The position numbers and the translations under genes are program-made. The notes beneath the pieces are model-generated. The model made no database searches, had not been told where the DNA came from, and saw only the letters and a list, made by a program, of their open reading frames with translations. Source: Pseudomonadota bacterium (GTDB lineage: Bacteria; Pseudomonadota; Alphaproteobacteria; Acetobacterales; Acetobacteraceae). Taken from it: 60,903 nucleotides of DNA. Of the stretch, positions 39,793 through 46,180 are shown in pieces. The stretch is taken from assembly GCA_021846225.1 (NCBI GenBank), contig JAJZCG010000004.1, positions 1 through 60,903 of the forward strand, in the 5' to 3' direction. The first letter of the stretch is position 1, and the number at the start of each line of letters is the position of its first letter.

Positions 39793-40323
39793 ATGACGTC
39801 ATCGCTCGTGCTCACATTCGTCTCCCACGACAAACCCGGCCTCGTGAACGCCATTTCAGAGAAAATTGCCGCCGCCGGGGGCAGCTGGCTGGAGAGCCGG
39901 CTAGCGCGGCTGGCAGGGGAGTTCGCCGGCATCGTGCTCATCAGCGTGCCAGACGCCAACGCCCCCGGCCTCACCGCCGCCCTGCACAGCCTGGAGGAAG
40001 CCGGGCTGCGGATCACCGTGGCCCGCACGGCCCCGGTAGACCCCGCCCCCAGCTACCGGACCCTGGAGCTTGAACTCCTCGGCCAGGACCGGCCTGGAAT
40101 TGTGCGCGATGTCACCCACGCCCTGAGCCAGCTTGGCGCCAACATCGAAGAATTCAGCAGCAGCATTGAGAGCGCGCCCTTCACCGGCGAGACAATGTTC
40201 CGCGCCGCCGCGCGCCTGCGGGTGCCGGGCGGAGTCGCCACCGAGGAAGTCCGCAAAATTCTCGAACGCCTCGCCGAGGAAATGATGGTCGACCTTGCCA
40301 CCAGCGAAAGCGAGGACGCTTAG
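39793..40323 (+). CDS. ACT-domain protein, GcvR-like
   Basis: A 176-aa protein made of two ACT domains: LVLTFVSHDKPGLVNAISEKI (about 5-75) and LELELLGQDRPGIVRDVTHAL (about 88-165). GcvR-type proteins regulate glycine cleavage through protein contact. The ATG at 39793 has a perfect AGGAGG upstream. Amino acid binding is inferred. Confidence 0.82.
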   Translation: MTSSLVLTFVSHDKPGLVNAISEKIAAAGGSWLESRLARLAGEFAGIVLISVPDANAPGLTAALHSLEEAGLRITVARTAPVDPAPSYRTLELELLGQDRPGIVRDVTHALSQLGANIEEFSSSIESAPFTGETMFRAAARLRVPGGVATEEVRKILERLAEEMMVDLATSESEDA

Positions 40324-40564
40324 CTGGCGTCTCAAGCGCGCTCCAATTTTGAAATTTTGTCTCCCTGCGGGTCCATGCCCGCAGGCCGCAAGGCCCGCCA
40401 GCGAGCGGCAGGCCGCAAACGGGCCGAAACCCCACTCTTTGCTTCCCCTGGGCGGTAAGGTAAAGAGACCGCGCAAACACCTCTCGCTTGCTCTCTTTTT
40501 TGCTTGCCCTATGAATACCGGCGCTTGATTTTGACCTGTTAAAGTCAAGCTAATCTGTTGATAA

Positions 40565-40641
40565 GTCTCCGTAGCTCAGCAGGATAGAGCACAGGATTCC
40601 TAATCCTGGGGCCGTGGGTTCGAATCCCGCCGGGGACGCCA
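40565..40641 (+). tRNA. tRNA-Arg (anticodon CCU)
   Basis: A complete 77-nt cloverleaf with encoded CCA. The acceptor stem is GTCTCCG/CGGGGAC with one G-T pair. The D stem is GCTC/GAGC, the anticodon stem CAGGA/TCCTG around loop TTCCTAA, and the T stem GTGGG/CCCGC around TTCGAAT. It decodes AGG. The prophage integrase lies 125 bp downstream, so its 3' half is the probable attachment site. Confidence 0.95.
40600..40641 (+). other. Probable attL of the prophage
   Basis: The 3' end of tRNA-Arg is the usual crossover target of tyrosine integrases, and the phage int gene begins the element directly downstream. The exact core cannot be set because the right-hand copy is outside the window. Confidence 0.5.
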
Positions 40642-40765
40642 GCAATTCCGCCACTTTCCGGCTATCCGCAAAACATGTTAGACAGGGCGGTTTCGGGGTG
40701 GTTAGACACTTCCCGCCGCGCGGCGCACCCTTTTTTGCTGGCGGGGAGGACTGTCGTCCAGTCGA

Positions 40766-41848
40766 TCATTTTTTTGCTCCTTTTTGAATGCGTTTGACGG
40801 GAAGGCTGTCGATGGCGGATTGCGCGAGGGTCTTCTGGCGCGCGCCGGAGGCGTAGTAGTCCACCATCGCCGGGCTCAGGTGGCCGGTGACGGCGCCGAT
40901 CTGCAGGTTGCTCGCGCCGCCCTCGGCCATGCGGCTGGCGGCGGTGCCGCGCAGGCCGTGGAAGTGCAGGTCTGGGGCAAGATTGAGCGCCCGGCGGGTC
41001 GCGACGAAGACGTGCTTGAAGTGGTCGATCTTCCAGGCGTTTCCGTCCGGGCGGCAGCAGATGGCCGGCCGGGAGCGGTCCAGATTCGCCAGCGCGCGGC
41101 GCAAGACGGGATGCACGGGGATTTCGAGCTGCTTGGCGGCGGCGTGGCGTTTGGTTTTTGACTGGGTGACGCGGATCACCTCGCCATCGTAGGCGGCAGG
41201 CGGGAGCGCCAGCACATCGCCCAGGCGAAGGGCTGTATAGAGCGAAAGCAGGACCGGACCGGCCACCACGCCGGCGGCGGGGCTGGTCATGATCGCGATT
41301 TCGTCATCCGTCCACGGCCGGTGTTTTTTGCTGGCGGCCAGCATGCCGATCCGCACCGCCGGATTGTCCTTGCGCCATTCGCGGTCGATCGCCCAGTTCA
41401 TCAGCCGCCGGATCATCGCCACCAGGTGGTCAGCTTTGCGTGGGGTGGCGGCGAGTTCATCGCGCCGGGCCAGCACCCAGGCACGCGGCAGACTCGCGAC
41501 CGGAAGGTCGCCGTATTTCTCGATGAGCGGCGCGAATGAGCGGTCGTAGTGCAGGCGGGTCGCCGCCGTGATCTTCGAGGCGTATTCCGGACTCAGCTTA
41601 AACGCCGCGAACAGCGCCTTGAGGCTTCCCGGCAATGTCACGGCCCGCGGCTTTTTGTCGGGCTTTGCGCCGGTCTCGAACGTCGCTTTTGCGGACTCAT
41701 ATTCATGCGCGAACGCCAGCGAGCTGGGCTCGGCGTGCAGGCGGATGCGCAGGCCGCCACGCCGGTAATAGCGGAATGTTTTTCCGTGGGCGGTGTAGAC
41801 CTGAAGATATGGGAATACGACGCTAGCCACGCCGGGCCAGCTCTTCAT
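40766..41848 (-). CDS. int: Tyrosine recombinase (phage integrase)
   Basis: A 360-aa site-specific recombinase. The catalytic residues are seen as Arg in YTALRLGD, Lys in SKTKRHAA, HxxR in FHGLRGTAA, His in GHLSP, and the nucleophile Tyr in MVDYYASG. It has a SAM-like core-binding domain before the catalytic part. The start ATG at 41848 overlaps the end of the excisionase-like gene by 26 bp. The direction is toward the tRNA attachment site. Confidence 0.93.
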   Translation of the reverse strand: MKSWPGVASVVFPYLQVYTAHGKTFRYYRRGGLRIRLHAEPSSLAFAHEYESAKATFETGAKPDKKPRAVTLPGSLKALFAAFKLSPEYASKITAATRLHYDRSFAPLIEKYGDLPVASLPRAWVLARRDELAATPRKADHLVAMIRRLMNWAIDREWRKDNPAVRIGMLAASKKHRPWTDDEIAIMTSPAAGVVAGPVLLSLYTALRLGDVLALPPAAYDGEVIRVTQSKTKRHAAAKQLEIPVHPVLRRALANLDRSRPAICCRPDGNAWKIDHFKHVFVATRRALNLAPDLHFHGLRGTAASRMAEGGASNLQIGAVTGHLSPAMVDYYASGARQKTLAQSAIDSLPVKRIQKGAKK

Positions 41849-42077
41849 CGCGGAGAAGCCACGGGTTCGCGTGGCTGTCGCCGGTTCGGCCGGCGAGGCG
41901 GTCCAGCCAGCCGTCCAGCGCATCGCGCAGCCAGACGTGCTGCCGTTTACCCACCGTTACGGGCGCAGGTGCCTGCCCAGCCTTCGCCAACGCGCGCAGG
42001 CGCGCCGGGCGGATGCCGCAGTATTTCGCGGCGTCGCGGGTGGAGAGGGCGCGAGGTTCGGTCACGCGGCGCCGCAC
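41823..42077 (-). CDS. Excisionase-like helix-turn-helix protein
   Basis: An 84-aa protein from GTG 42077, or 80 aa from GTG 42065. The winged helix is STRDAAKYCGIRPARLRALAKAG, followed by QHVWLRDALDGWLDRL, an AlpA/Xis-like arrangement. Its place directly upstream of and overlapping int supports a role in excision. Confidence 0.72.
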   Translation of the reverse strand: MRRRVTEPRALSTRDAAKYCGIRPARLRALAKAGQAPAPVTVGKRQHVWLRDALDGWLDRLAGRTGDSHANPWLLRDEELARRG

Positions 42078-42092
42078 TGGATGGGCGTCATG

Positions 42093-42425
42093 TTAAACCT
42101 CCTCATCATAGGTAATCACTGCGAGGGCTTCGGCCCATGCGGGCATCTGCGGCAGGAACTCACTGGTCCAACGAAGCGGCATCGCGTCTCTGACGAGAGA
42201 CGCCAGCACCGCGCGCGACCGGCCGTTCTCATCACGCAGCCGGCCGTTCTCATCACGCAGCCGGTCGCGCTCATCACGCAGCCGGTCGCGCTCATCACGC
42301 AGCCGGTCGCGCTCATCACGCAGCCGGTCGCGCTCATCACGCAGCCGGTCGCGCTCATCGCGCAGCGCACAGCGCCCGACGCCGGGCAGTTGCTCCTGGC
42401 AGCTGAATGTGAGGCATTGGGCCAT
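42093..42425 (-). CDS. Coiled-coil protein with exact heptad repeats
   Basis: A 110-aa protein. Five copies of LRDERDR and two of LRDENGR run in tandem through residues ~20-68, giving a continuous heptad with leucine at one position and Arg/Asp/Glu elsewhere, which predicts a rod-like coiled coil. Flanking segments are unrelated (MAQCLTFSCQEQL and a Trp-containing C-terminus). The function is unknown. It is in the leftward operon between the 116-aa gene and xis. Confidence 0.7.
   Translation of the reverse strand: MAQCLTFSCQEQLPGVGRCALRDERDRLRDERDRLRDERDRLRDERDRLRDERDRLRDENGRLRDENGRSRAVLASLVRDAMPLRWTSEFLPQMPAWAEALAVITYDEEV
42220..42366. repeat. Seven 21-bp tandem repeats
   Basis: Seven head-to-tail units of 21 bp: two of the form beginning CGGCCGTTCTCATC, then five beginning CGGTCGCGCTCATC, nearly identical within each group. 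They encode the heptads of the coiled-coil protein in frame. Copy number is likely to vary by slippage in steps of seven residues. Confidence 0.95.
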
Positions 42426-42429
42426 GGCT

Positions 42430-42780
42430 TTACCTGCTCTCCGGGAGGGTGATTTTCACGAGCCGCGCCGCCTCAAGCCAGGCGTCGCCGTGTTCGAGGT
42501 CATCTTCGTCGTACCAATTTTCAGGGAGCGCGACGTTGATAAGGGTGGTGATGGCGTTCTCCAGCGCGGGGAGGCGTGCGGCCACCTGGTCGGGCCAGAC
42601 CCAGCGCACCGGGAACCGCTTGCCGTCCCGCGCCGCCATGAAGTCCGTGCTGTTAGCGCAGAGCGTGCCGCTGGTATCGAAGCAGACGGCGCGCACGTTC
42701 GGGCCTCGCCGGGTGAGCCAGGAAGACGCCTTGTTCACCCATTGCTGGAAAAAATCGAACTGCTGGTCGTGTTCAGCCAT
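42430..42780 (-). CDS. Phage hypothetical protein
   Basis: A 116-aa soluble acidic protein containing RRGPNVRAVCFDTSGTLC and VALPENWYDEDDLEHGDAWLEAA. I do not recognise a family. It starts on a TAATG overlap with the upstream gene, which supports translation. Confidence 0.62.
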   Translation of the reverse strand: MAEHDQQFDFFQQWVNKASSWLTRRGPNVRAVCFDTSGTLCANSTDFMAARDGKRFPVRWVWPDQVAARLPALENAITTLINVALPENWYDEDDLEHGDAWLEAARLVKITLPESR

Positions 42781-43043
42781 TATACTTGCTCCGTGGTGGA
42801 TTTTGGCCCGTGCCAGACATAGCCGCGGGACATGGACATGAGGACGATGATGCGAGCCTTCGTGAGCTCGCCCAGCAGGGCATCAGCCGCGCGGCGGGCG
42901 TTGATTTTGCCCAGACCGGCGTCCAACTCGTGGAACCACAGATGCACCTCGTTGCGGGTAAAGAGCCCCATTTCCGCCATGCGGGCCTTTACTGCCCCCA
43001 CAGCCTGCGGGAGTGGCCGGGTGAGTTTGACGGGCGCCCTCAT
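42780..43043 (-). CDS. Phage hypothetical protein
   Basis: An 87-aa protein from ATG 43043 (MRAPVKLTRPLPQAVGAVKA), basic and helical. Its start overlaps the stop of the 95-aa gene (ATGA) and its stop overlaps the next start (TAATG). The segment ELTKARIIVLMSMSRGYVWHG is conserved-looking, but I cannot name it. Confidence 0.6.
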   Translation of the reverse strand: MRAPVKLTRPLPQAVGAVKARMAEMGLFTRNEVHLWFHELDAGLGKINARRAADALLGELTKARIIVLMSMSRGYVWHGPKSTTEQV

Positions 43044-43327
43044 GTGGCGGGGTGGTTTCCGGCAACGGCAATCGCGGCCGCCGCGCGGCGGGTGAGGTAG
43101 ATTTCCACCGGTCCCTCGCGACCCCCGATTAACCGGCCGTCCAGCGCCCCGACGTCCTCGTGGCTGAGATTGCGCCACTTCGAGATGCGGAAATTACCGA
43201 CGAGCAACCCCTCCGGCTGGCCGCGCTCGTGAATGCCAAATGAAATGCCTCGGGCTTCGCACCAGGCGTGCGCGGCGTTGAGGGCTGCAAAATCGCCGAG
43301 CTCGTGAAAGGTTCTAACGAGAATCAT
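43040..43327 (-). CDS. Phage hypothetical protein
   Basis: A 95-aa mixed alpha/beta protein (MILVRTFHELGDFAALNAAH, GPVEIYLTRRAAAAIAV). There is no recognised domain. It begins directly after the stop of the 46-aa membrane protein and ends in an ATGA overlap. Confidence 0.6.
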   Translation of the reverse strand: MILVRTFHELGDFAALNAAHAWCEARGISFGIHERGQPEGLLVGNFRISKWRNLSHEDVGALDGRLIGGREGPVEIYLTRRAAAAIAVAGNHPAT

Positions 43328-43468
43328 CTAAACCACCGACGCCGCAAGAATGAAGCCAAGCGCGGAGGCGATGAACACCAGCGCGATCAACACGAGAATG
43401 GCGACCAGAAAACTGACGCTCACGAGGTCGTCCTCCTGCCGCTCCGGCGGTTTGGCGCGCGGCGGCAT
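43328..43468 (-). CDS. 46-aa phage membrane protein
   Basis: A small frame. An N-terminal charged stretch (MPPRAKPPERQEDD) precedes one long hydrophobic helix, SFLVAILVLIALVFIASALG. Its ATG at 43468 overlaps the stop of the 35-aa frame (TAATG), and its TAG abuts the next ATG. The amphipathic layout and exact coupling support a real inner-membrane microprotein. Confidence 0.6.
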   Translation of the reverse strand: MPPRAKPPERQEDDLVSVSFLVAILVLIALVFIASALGFILAASVV

Positions 43469-43575
43469 TACGCGCGCCACCGGCGCCACCAGGGGCGCGG
43501 ATAATGCACGAGGGACTCACCCCAGACGCGGCTGGGCGTGGTGTTGAGGATGTGGGCCAGGAGAAACGCGCCCAT
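43468..43575 (-). CDS. 35-aa phage microprotein
   Basis: A short basic, tryptophan-rich frame (MGAFLLAHILNTTPSRVWG, PRPWWRRWRA). The ATG overlaps the stop of the 24-aa frame as TGATG, and the stop overlaps the next ATG. The coupling on both sides is the main evidence. Confidence 0.45.
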   Translation of the reverse strand: MGAFLLAHILNTTPSRVWGESLVHYPRPWWRRWRA

Positions 43576-43649
43576 CACAGCACCCAGGAGAGCAACGGGA
43601 GCGCCAAAGCGATGCAAATGGCGATTTGGATGGCGGGAGGATAGCTCAT
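43575..43649 (-). CDS. 24-aa phage microprotein
   Basis: MSYPPAIQIAICIALALPLL followed by a short tail: essentially one membrane helix. It starts in an ATGA overlap with the 53-aa gene and ends in TGATG with the 35-aa frame. It is very short, so chance cannot be excluded. Confidence 0.42.
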   Translation of the reverse strand: MSYPPAIQIAICIALALPLLSWVL

Positions 43650-43807
43650 GGCTGTTCCCACCGAACGGCGGAGCGCGGCGGGAGGGCCTGGCGCTGCTCG
43701 GATTCGATGCGCCCGGCGATGATGGCGCGCAGGCGCTCGACCTCGGCGATCAGCTCATCTGTGGTCCAGCTGGCGTATTTGTTGGCGTGCGGCAAAGCTG
43801 CCTCCAT
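43646..43807 (-). CDS. 53-aa phage protein, first gene of the leftward operon
   Basis: A small helical protein: YASWTTDELIAEVERLRAII. Its ATG at 43807 is the first after the pL promoter (-10 at 43822-43827), leaving a leader of about 8 nt. It is coupled to the next frame by ATGA. The helical stretch could form a short coiled coil. No family was recognised. Confidence 0.58.
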   Translation of the reverse strand: MEAALPHANKYASWTTDELIAEVERLRAIIAGRIESEQRQALPPRSAVRWEQP

Positions 43808-43821
43808 CGGTTGATGGGGGT

Positions 43822-43866
43822 ATTAAAGACGGACAATAGTCCGCGTGTCAATGTCTATATGCGGAC
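43822..43866 (-). promoter_or_regulatory. Leftward phage promoter pL with operator
   Basis: On the minus strand, -35 TTGACA (43846-43851) and -10 TTTAAT (43822-43827) are spaced 18 bp. The spacer holds the dyad CGGACAATAGTCCG (43830-43843), matching the pR operator at 18 of 20 positions over the extended site. A half-site ATGCGGAC lies at 43859-43866. CI should bind here and shut off the leftward operon. Confidence 0.75.
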
Positions 43867-43901
43867 GATATTACTCTTTTGTTTGTGGTGGTCAGGTATC
43901 G

Positions 43902-43944
43902 TGTAGCTACAATTTACTTGACGAATTTACGATGTGTAGCTACA
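43902..43944 (+). promoter_or_regulatory. Promoter and paired palindromes of the BrnTA module
   Basis: The 10-bp palindrome TGTAGCTACA occurs twice, at 43902-43911 and 43935-43944, 33 bp apart. Between them is TTGACG (43918-43923), and a possible -10 TACAAA begins at 43941, overlapping the second palindrome. This fits autorepression by the BrnA ribbon-helix-helix antitoxin. The -10 would place the start of transcription near the brnT ATG at 43952. Confidence 0.6.
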
Positions 43945-43951
43945 AATAGCT

Positions 43952-44206
43952 ATGATCATTTGCTGGGATGAGCCGAAGCGCGCCGCCAACCTTGATAAGC
44001 ATGGGTTGGATTTCGCGGCGGTTGATCTGGATTTTTTTGCGGAGGCGCTTGTTCTCCCGGCAAAGAAGGGAAGGTTCAGGGCTGTCGGCTATTTGGCGGA
44101 TGTTTTGATTGTGGTTGTGATTTTCGCGCCGCTGGGCCGGGAGGCGGTATCCATCATCAGCTTGCGGGCCGCCAAAGCCAAGGAAAGGAGCTTGCTCAAT
44201 GGCTAA
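43952..44206 (+). CDS. brnT: BrnT family toxin
   Basis: An 84-aa RelE-fold ribonuclease toxin. It has the family N-terminus CWDEPKRAANLDKHGLDFAAV and the C-terminal SIISLRAAKAKERSLL. BrnT cleaves RNA and slows growth when unbound. Its end overlaps brnA by 8 bp. It lies between pL and cI in the prophage immunity region, an uncommon place for such a pair. Confidence 0.87.
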   Translation: MIICWDEPKRAANLDKHGLDFAAVDLDFFAEALVLPAKKGRFRAVGYLADVLIVVVIFAPLGREAVSIISLRAAKAKERSLLNG

Positions 44207-44489
44207 AAACAAGTTTGTGAAAGACCGTGGTTATTCTCAGGCAGATTGGGATGAGGTTGCTGACAGCCCAGAGATCACCGCCCGGGAGTTCGCGCAGGCG
44301 AAACCTTTTGGCGAGGTGCTCCCGCAATTCGCCGAGGCGCTGAAGGGGCGGGGCAAGCAGCGGGCGCCGACCAAGGAGCTGATCTCATTGCGGCTGAGCC
44401 GGGCGGTGATCGCCCGGTTCCGCGCGCTGGGGCCTGGCTGGCAAACCCGCATTGATGAGGTGCTGACGAAGGCGGCGCAGGAGCTTTAG
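44199..44489 (+). CDS. brnA: BrnA family antitoxin
   Basis: A 96-aa partner of BrnT with a C-terminal ribbon-helix-helix: ELISLRLSRAVIARFRALGPGWQTRIDEVL. It neutralises BrnT and represses the operon. A strong AGGAAAGGAG ribosome-binding site lies inside brnT. It is convergent with the lipoprotein gene. Confidence 0.87.
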   Translation: MAKNKFVKDRGYSQADWDEVADSPEITAREFAQAKPFGEVLPQFAEALKGRGKQRAPTKELISLRLSRAVIARFRALGPGWQTRIDEVLTKAAQEL

Positions 44490-44528
44490 TTTTTTGATGT
44501 AGTTTGGCGAATGCGGGGCGCAGGCGTG

Positions 44529-44981
44529 CTAATCGTTGGACAGGCCGGTATATGTTGCTGGGTGGGAACCATCAACGCACATCGCGTCCCAATATACCGC
44601 CTCAAAAACAGTTTGGGGCCGAGCGGTTCCCGCTGACGTGAGAGTAGCTTGGTCCTTACCGTCGTCTATAACGGCGCTCGTTGCGCTTAGAATGTTCTGC
44701 TCGTCGTTGAGGACAAGCGAGACTACAAATCGGCTTGCCCCAGCGTAGGCTCCGAAGCTATTTTTCGCGTTAACAAACCCGCACACCGAGACGTTTTGAT
44801 AGCCGTCTTTTCCGGGAGGGGCTTTAATTAAAAACTCACCCGAAAACTGCCCAGAAGAAGGGTCCTTCAAAATACTTGAAACGGCGGACTCTGCTGAGGA
44901 AATTATTGCAGAATCAGACACTTCGCAGCCAGAAAGAAAAGCGAGGGCTATAAGCCCAAAAACACGTATAGCAGCGTTCAT
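44529..44981 (-). CDS. Prophage lipoprotein coupled to the repressor gene
   Basis: A 150-aa protein with a signal peptide and lipobox FLSGC (Cys19). The mature part has SAVSSILKDPSSGQFSGEF and VSVCGFVNAKNSFGAYAG. The start overlaps the cI stop (ATGA), so it is made in the lysogen together with CI. A surface-acting superinfection-exclusion or conversion role is inferred from location and lipidation only. Confidence 0.75.
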   Translation of the reverse strand: MNAAIRVFGLIALAFLSGCEVSDSAIISSAESAVSSILKDPSSGQFSGEFLIKAPPGKDGYQNVSVCGFVNAKNSFGAYAGASRFVVSLVLNDEQNILSATSAVIDDGKDQATLTSAGTARPQTVFEAVYWDAMCVDGSHPATYTGLSND

Positions 44982-45640
44982 ATAGTCCTCCCCAGCCAGA
45001 CGACCCGGCCTAATACAAAAACGTTTTCATCCGATACACCCGCCCAGGACTGCGCGGCCGGGTTATCACTGGAAATTGATAGGGACTTGTCTAAAGGGCT
45101 GCGGCTGACGCGCTTGACTTGGACCTCGTGGTCGGCAGCCAGGACATAGAGGCCATCCCGGCCGATGTGTTTGATGCTCATGTCTACCAGCACGTCATCG
45201 CCGTTCAGCAGGGTTGGCGCCATGCTGTCACCATGAACCTTGAGGATGGCGAGATTTTCCACCGCGACACGAGTGACGCTGCGCAGCCAGTCCCGCCTGA
45301 AGAGGTTGTAGGCCAGTGGGGCACCGTGCTCTGCGTTCAGTGAGCCGGGCCCGGCAGAGACGGCGGCTTCATAAACTGCGATCGAGGCATAGGATTCGCC
45401 CGCGAATTCAATGCCGGTTTCCTTGCGCTCCAATTCGTCGGGTCCGATCAACTCAGCCGAAGTTATATTCAAGGCAGCCGCGATCTTAGCTAGCTTTTCC
45501 GCCCCCGGCATCTTGCCTTGCTTTATGGTGCGCACCGCATCCGGCGAAAGGCCGGCCGAAAGAGAAACTTGGCGTGCGTTCGTTCCAAGTTGCGCCATAC
45601 GTTCGTTGATTTTGAGCCAAAGCCGTTCTGCGGGGGTCAT
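44978..45640 (-). CDS. cI: CI-type repressor with S24 self-cleavage domain
   Basis: A 220-aa repressor. The N-terminal helix-turn-helix is NARQVSLSAGLSPDAVRTIKQGK. A likely Ala-Gly cleavage site is in AAVSAGPGS. The Ser of the Ser/Lys dyad is in HGDSMAPTLLNGDDVLV and the Lys in EVQVKRV. SOS-linked induction through RecA is expected. Starts at 45640, 45658 and 45715 are possible; 45640 is preferred because the frame upstream overlaps operators and the -10 at 45645-45650. Confidence 0.9.
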   Translation of the reverse strand: MTPAERLWLKINERMAQLGTNARQVSLSAGLSPDAVRTIKQGKMPGAEKLAKIAAALNITSAELIGPDELERKETGIEFAGESYASIAVYEAAVSAGPGSLNAEHGAPLAYNLFRRDWLRSVTRVAVENLAILKVHGDSMAPTLLNGDDVLVDMSIKHIGRDGLYVLAADHEVQVKRVSRSPLDKSLSISSDNPAAQSWAGVSDENVFVLGRVVWLGRTI

Positions 45641-45718
45641 GCGGATTATATGCCGCATATAGTAGGGGGCGTCATGCGGCTTATTTTCCGTTGACAGACG
45701 GACAAAAGTCCGCATAAT
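45639..45718. promoter_or_regulatory. Right operator region with pR and pRM
   Basis: pR (plus strand) is TTGACA at 45691-45696 and CATAAT at 45713-45718, spacer 16. The spacer holds the dyad CGGACAAAAGTCCG (45699-45712). Two related sites follow toward cI: ATGCGG...CCGT at 45674-45691, and the palindrome ATGCGG-N8-CCGCAT at 45639-45658. The last covers a minus-strand TATAAT (45645-45650), the probable pRM -10. The layout mirrors lambda OR1-OR3. Confidence 0.75.
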
Positions 45719-45725
45719 AGTTCAC

Positions 45726-45977
45726 ATGGATCATAGAGAAAAACTTCTCGTGCTGGTTGATGGCTACTGCGGGCATACGCACCGATCTGAGGCGAGGGTT
45801 TCGACTGTCGTGCTGAATGGCGGTCATCGGATCAAAAGCATTCGCGGCGGCGGCAGTTTCACCGTCGCCACGTATGAACGCGCCATGGCGTGGTTTTCGG
45901 ATCATTGGCCTGCGGGTCTGGCGTGGCCGGAGGGTGTTGAGCGCCCTCCACAGCAGAAAAAGGGGAACGCGGCATGA
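45726..45977 (+). CDS. First rightward early protein, Cro-position
   Basis: An 83-aa small protein starting 8 bp after the pR -10. The segment RVSTVVLNGGHRIKSIRGGGSFTVATYERAMAWFSDHWP looks like a compact DNA-binding fold seen in related phage proteins. By position it would be the Cro analogue, but that is an inference. It overlaps the next gene by 4 bp. Confidence 0.62.
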   Translation: MDHREKLLVLVDGYCGHTHRSEARVSTVVLNGGHRIKSIRGGGSFTVATYERAMAWFSDHWPAGLAWPEGVERPPQQKKGNAA

Positions 45978-46180
45978 GCGTTGCCAGCCACCATTTCCCA
46001 GCCCTTGGGCCGCTCTGTTGCGACGAATGCGCCGCCGCGCGGCGGCCGGCTGCGTGGACGGCTGAGCAGGTCCGGGATGCCTGGTGGCTATACCGCTCCG
46101 GCGTGCCGCTGCCGGAAATCGCCGATGCCATCGGCGTTGGCCTGTCGCGCGTGCAGGCGCTGCTGCTGGTGGCGGCTTAA
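45974..46180 (+). CDS. Small helix-turn-helix phage protein
   Basis: A 68-aa protein with a probable HTH, GVPLPEIADAIGVGLSRVQALL, at its C-terminus, preceded by CCDECAAARR. It is coupled by ATGA to the gene before and ends directly at the next ATG. Confidence 0.6.
   Translation: MSVASHHFPALGPLCCDECAAARRPAAWTAEQVRDAWWLYRSGVPLPEIADAIGVGLSRVQALLLVAA

Noticed and set aside
40381-40418. Direct repeat GCAGGCCGCAA, two copies 27 bp apart, before the tRNA
   Set aside because: Short and GC-rich in a GC-rich region; no link to att or a regulatory role.
42220-42366. Regular direct repeats that could suggest a CRISPR array
   Set aside because: The units are contiguous 21-mers with no unique spacers, and they encode in-frame heptads.
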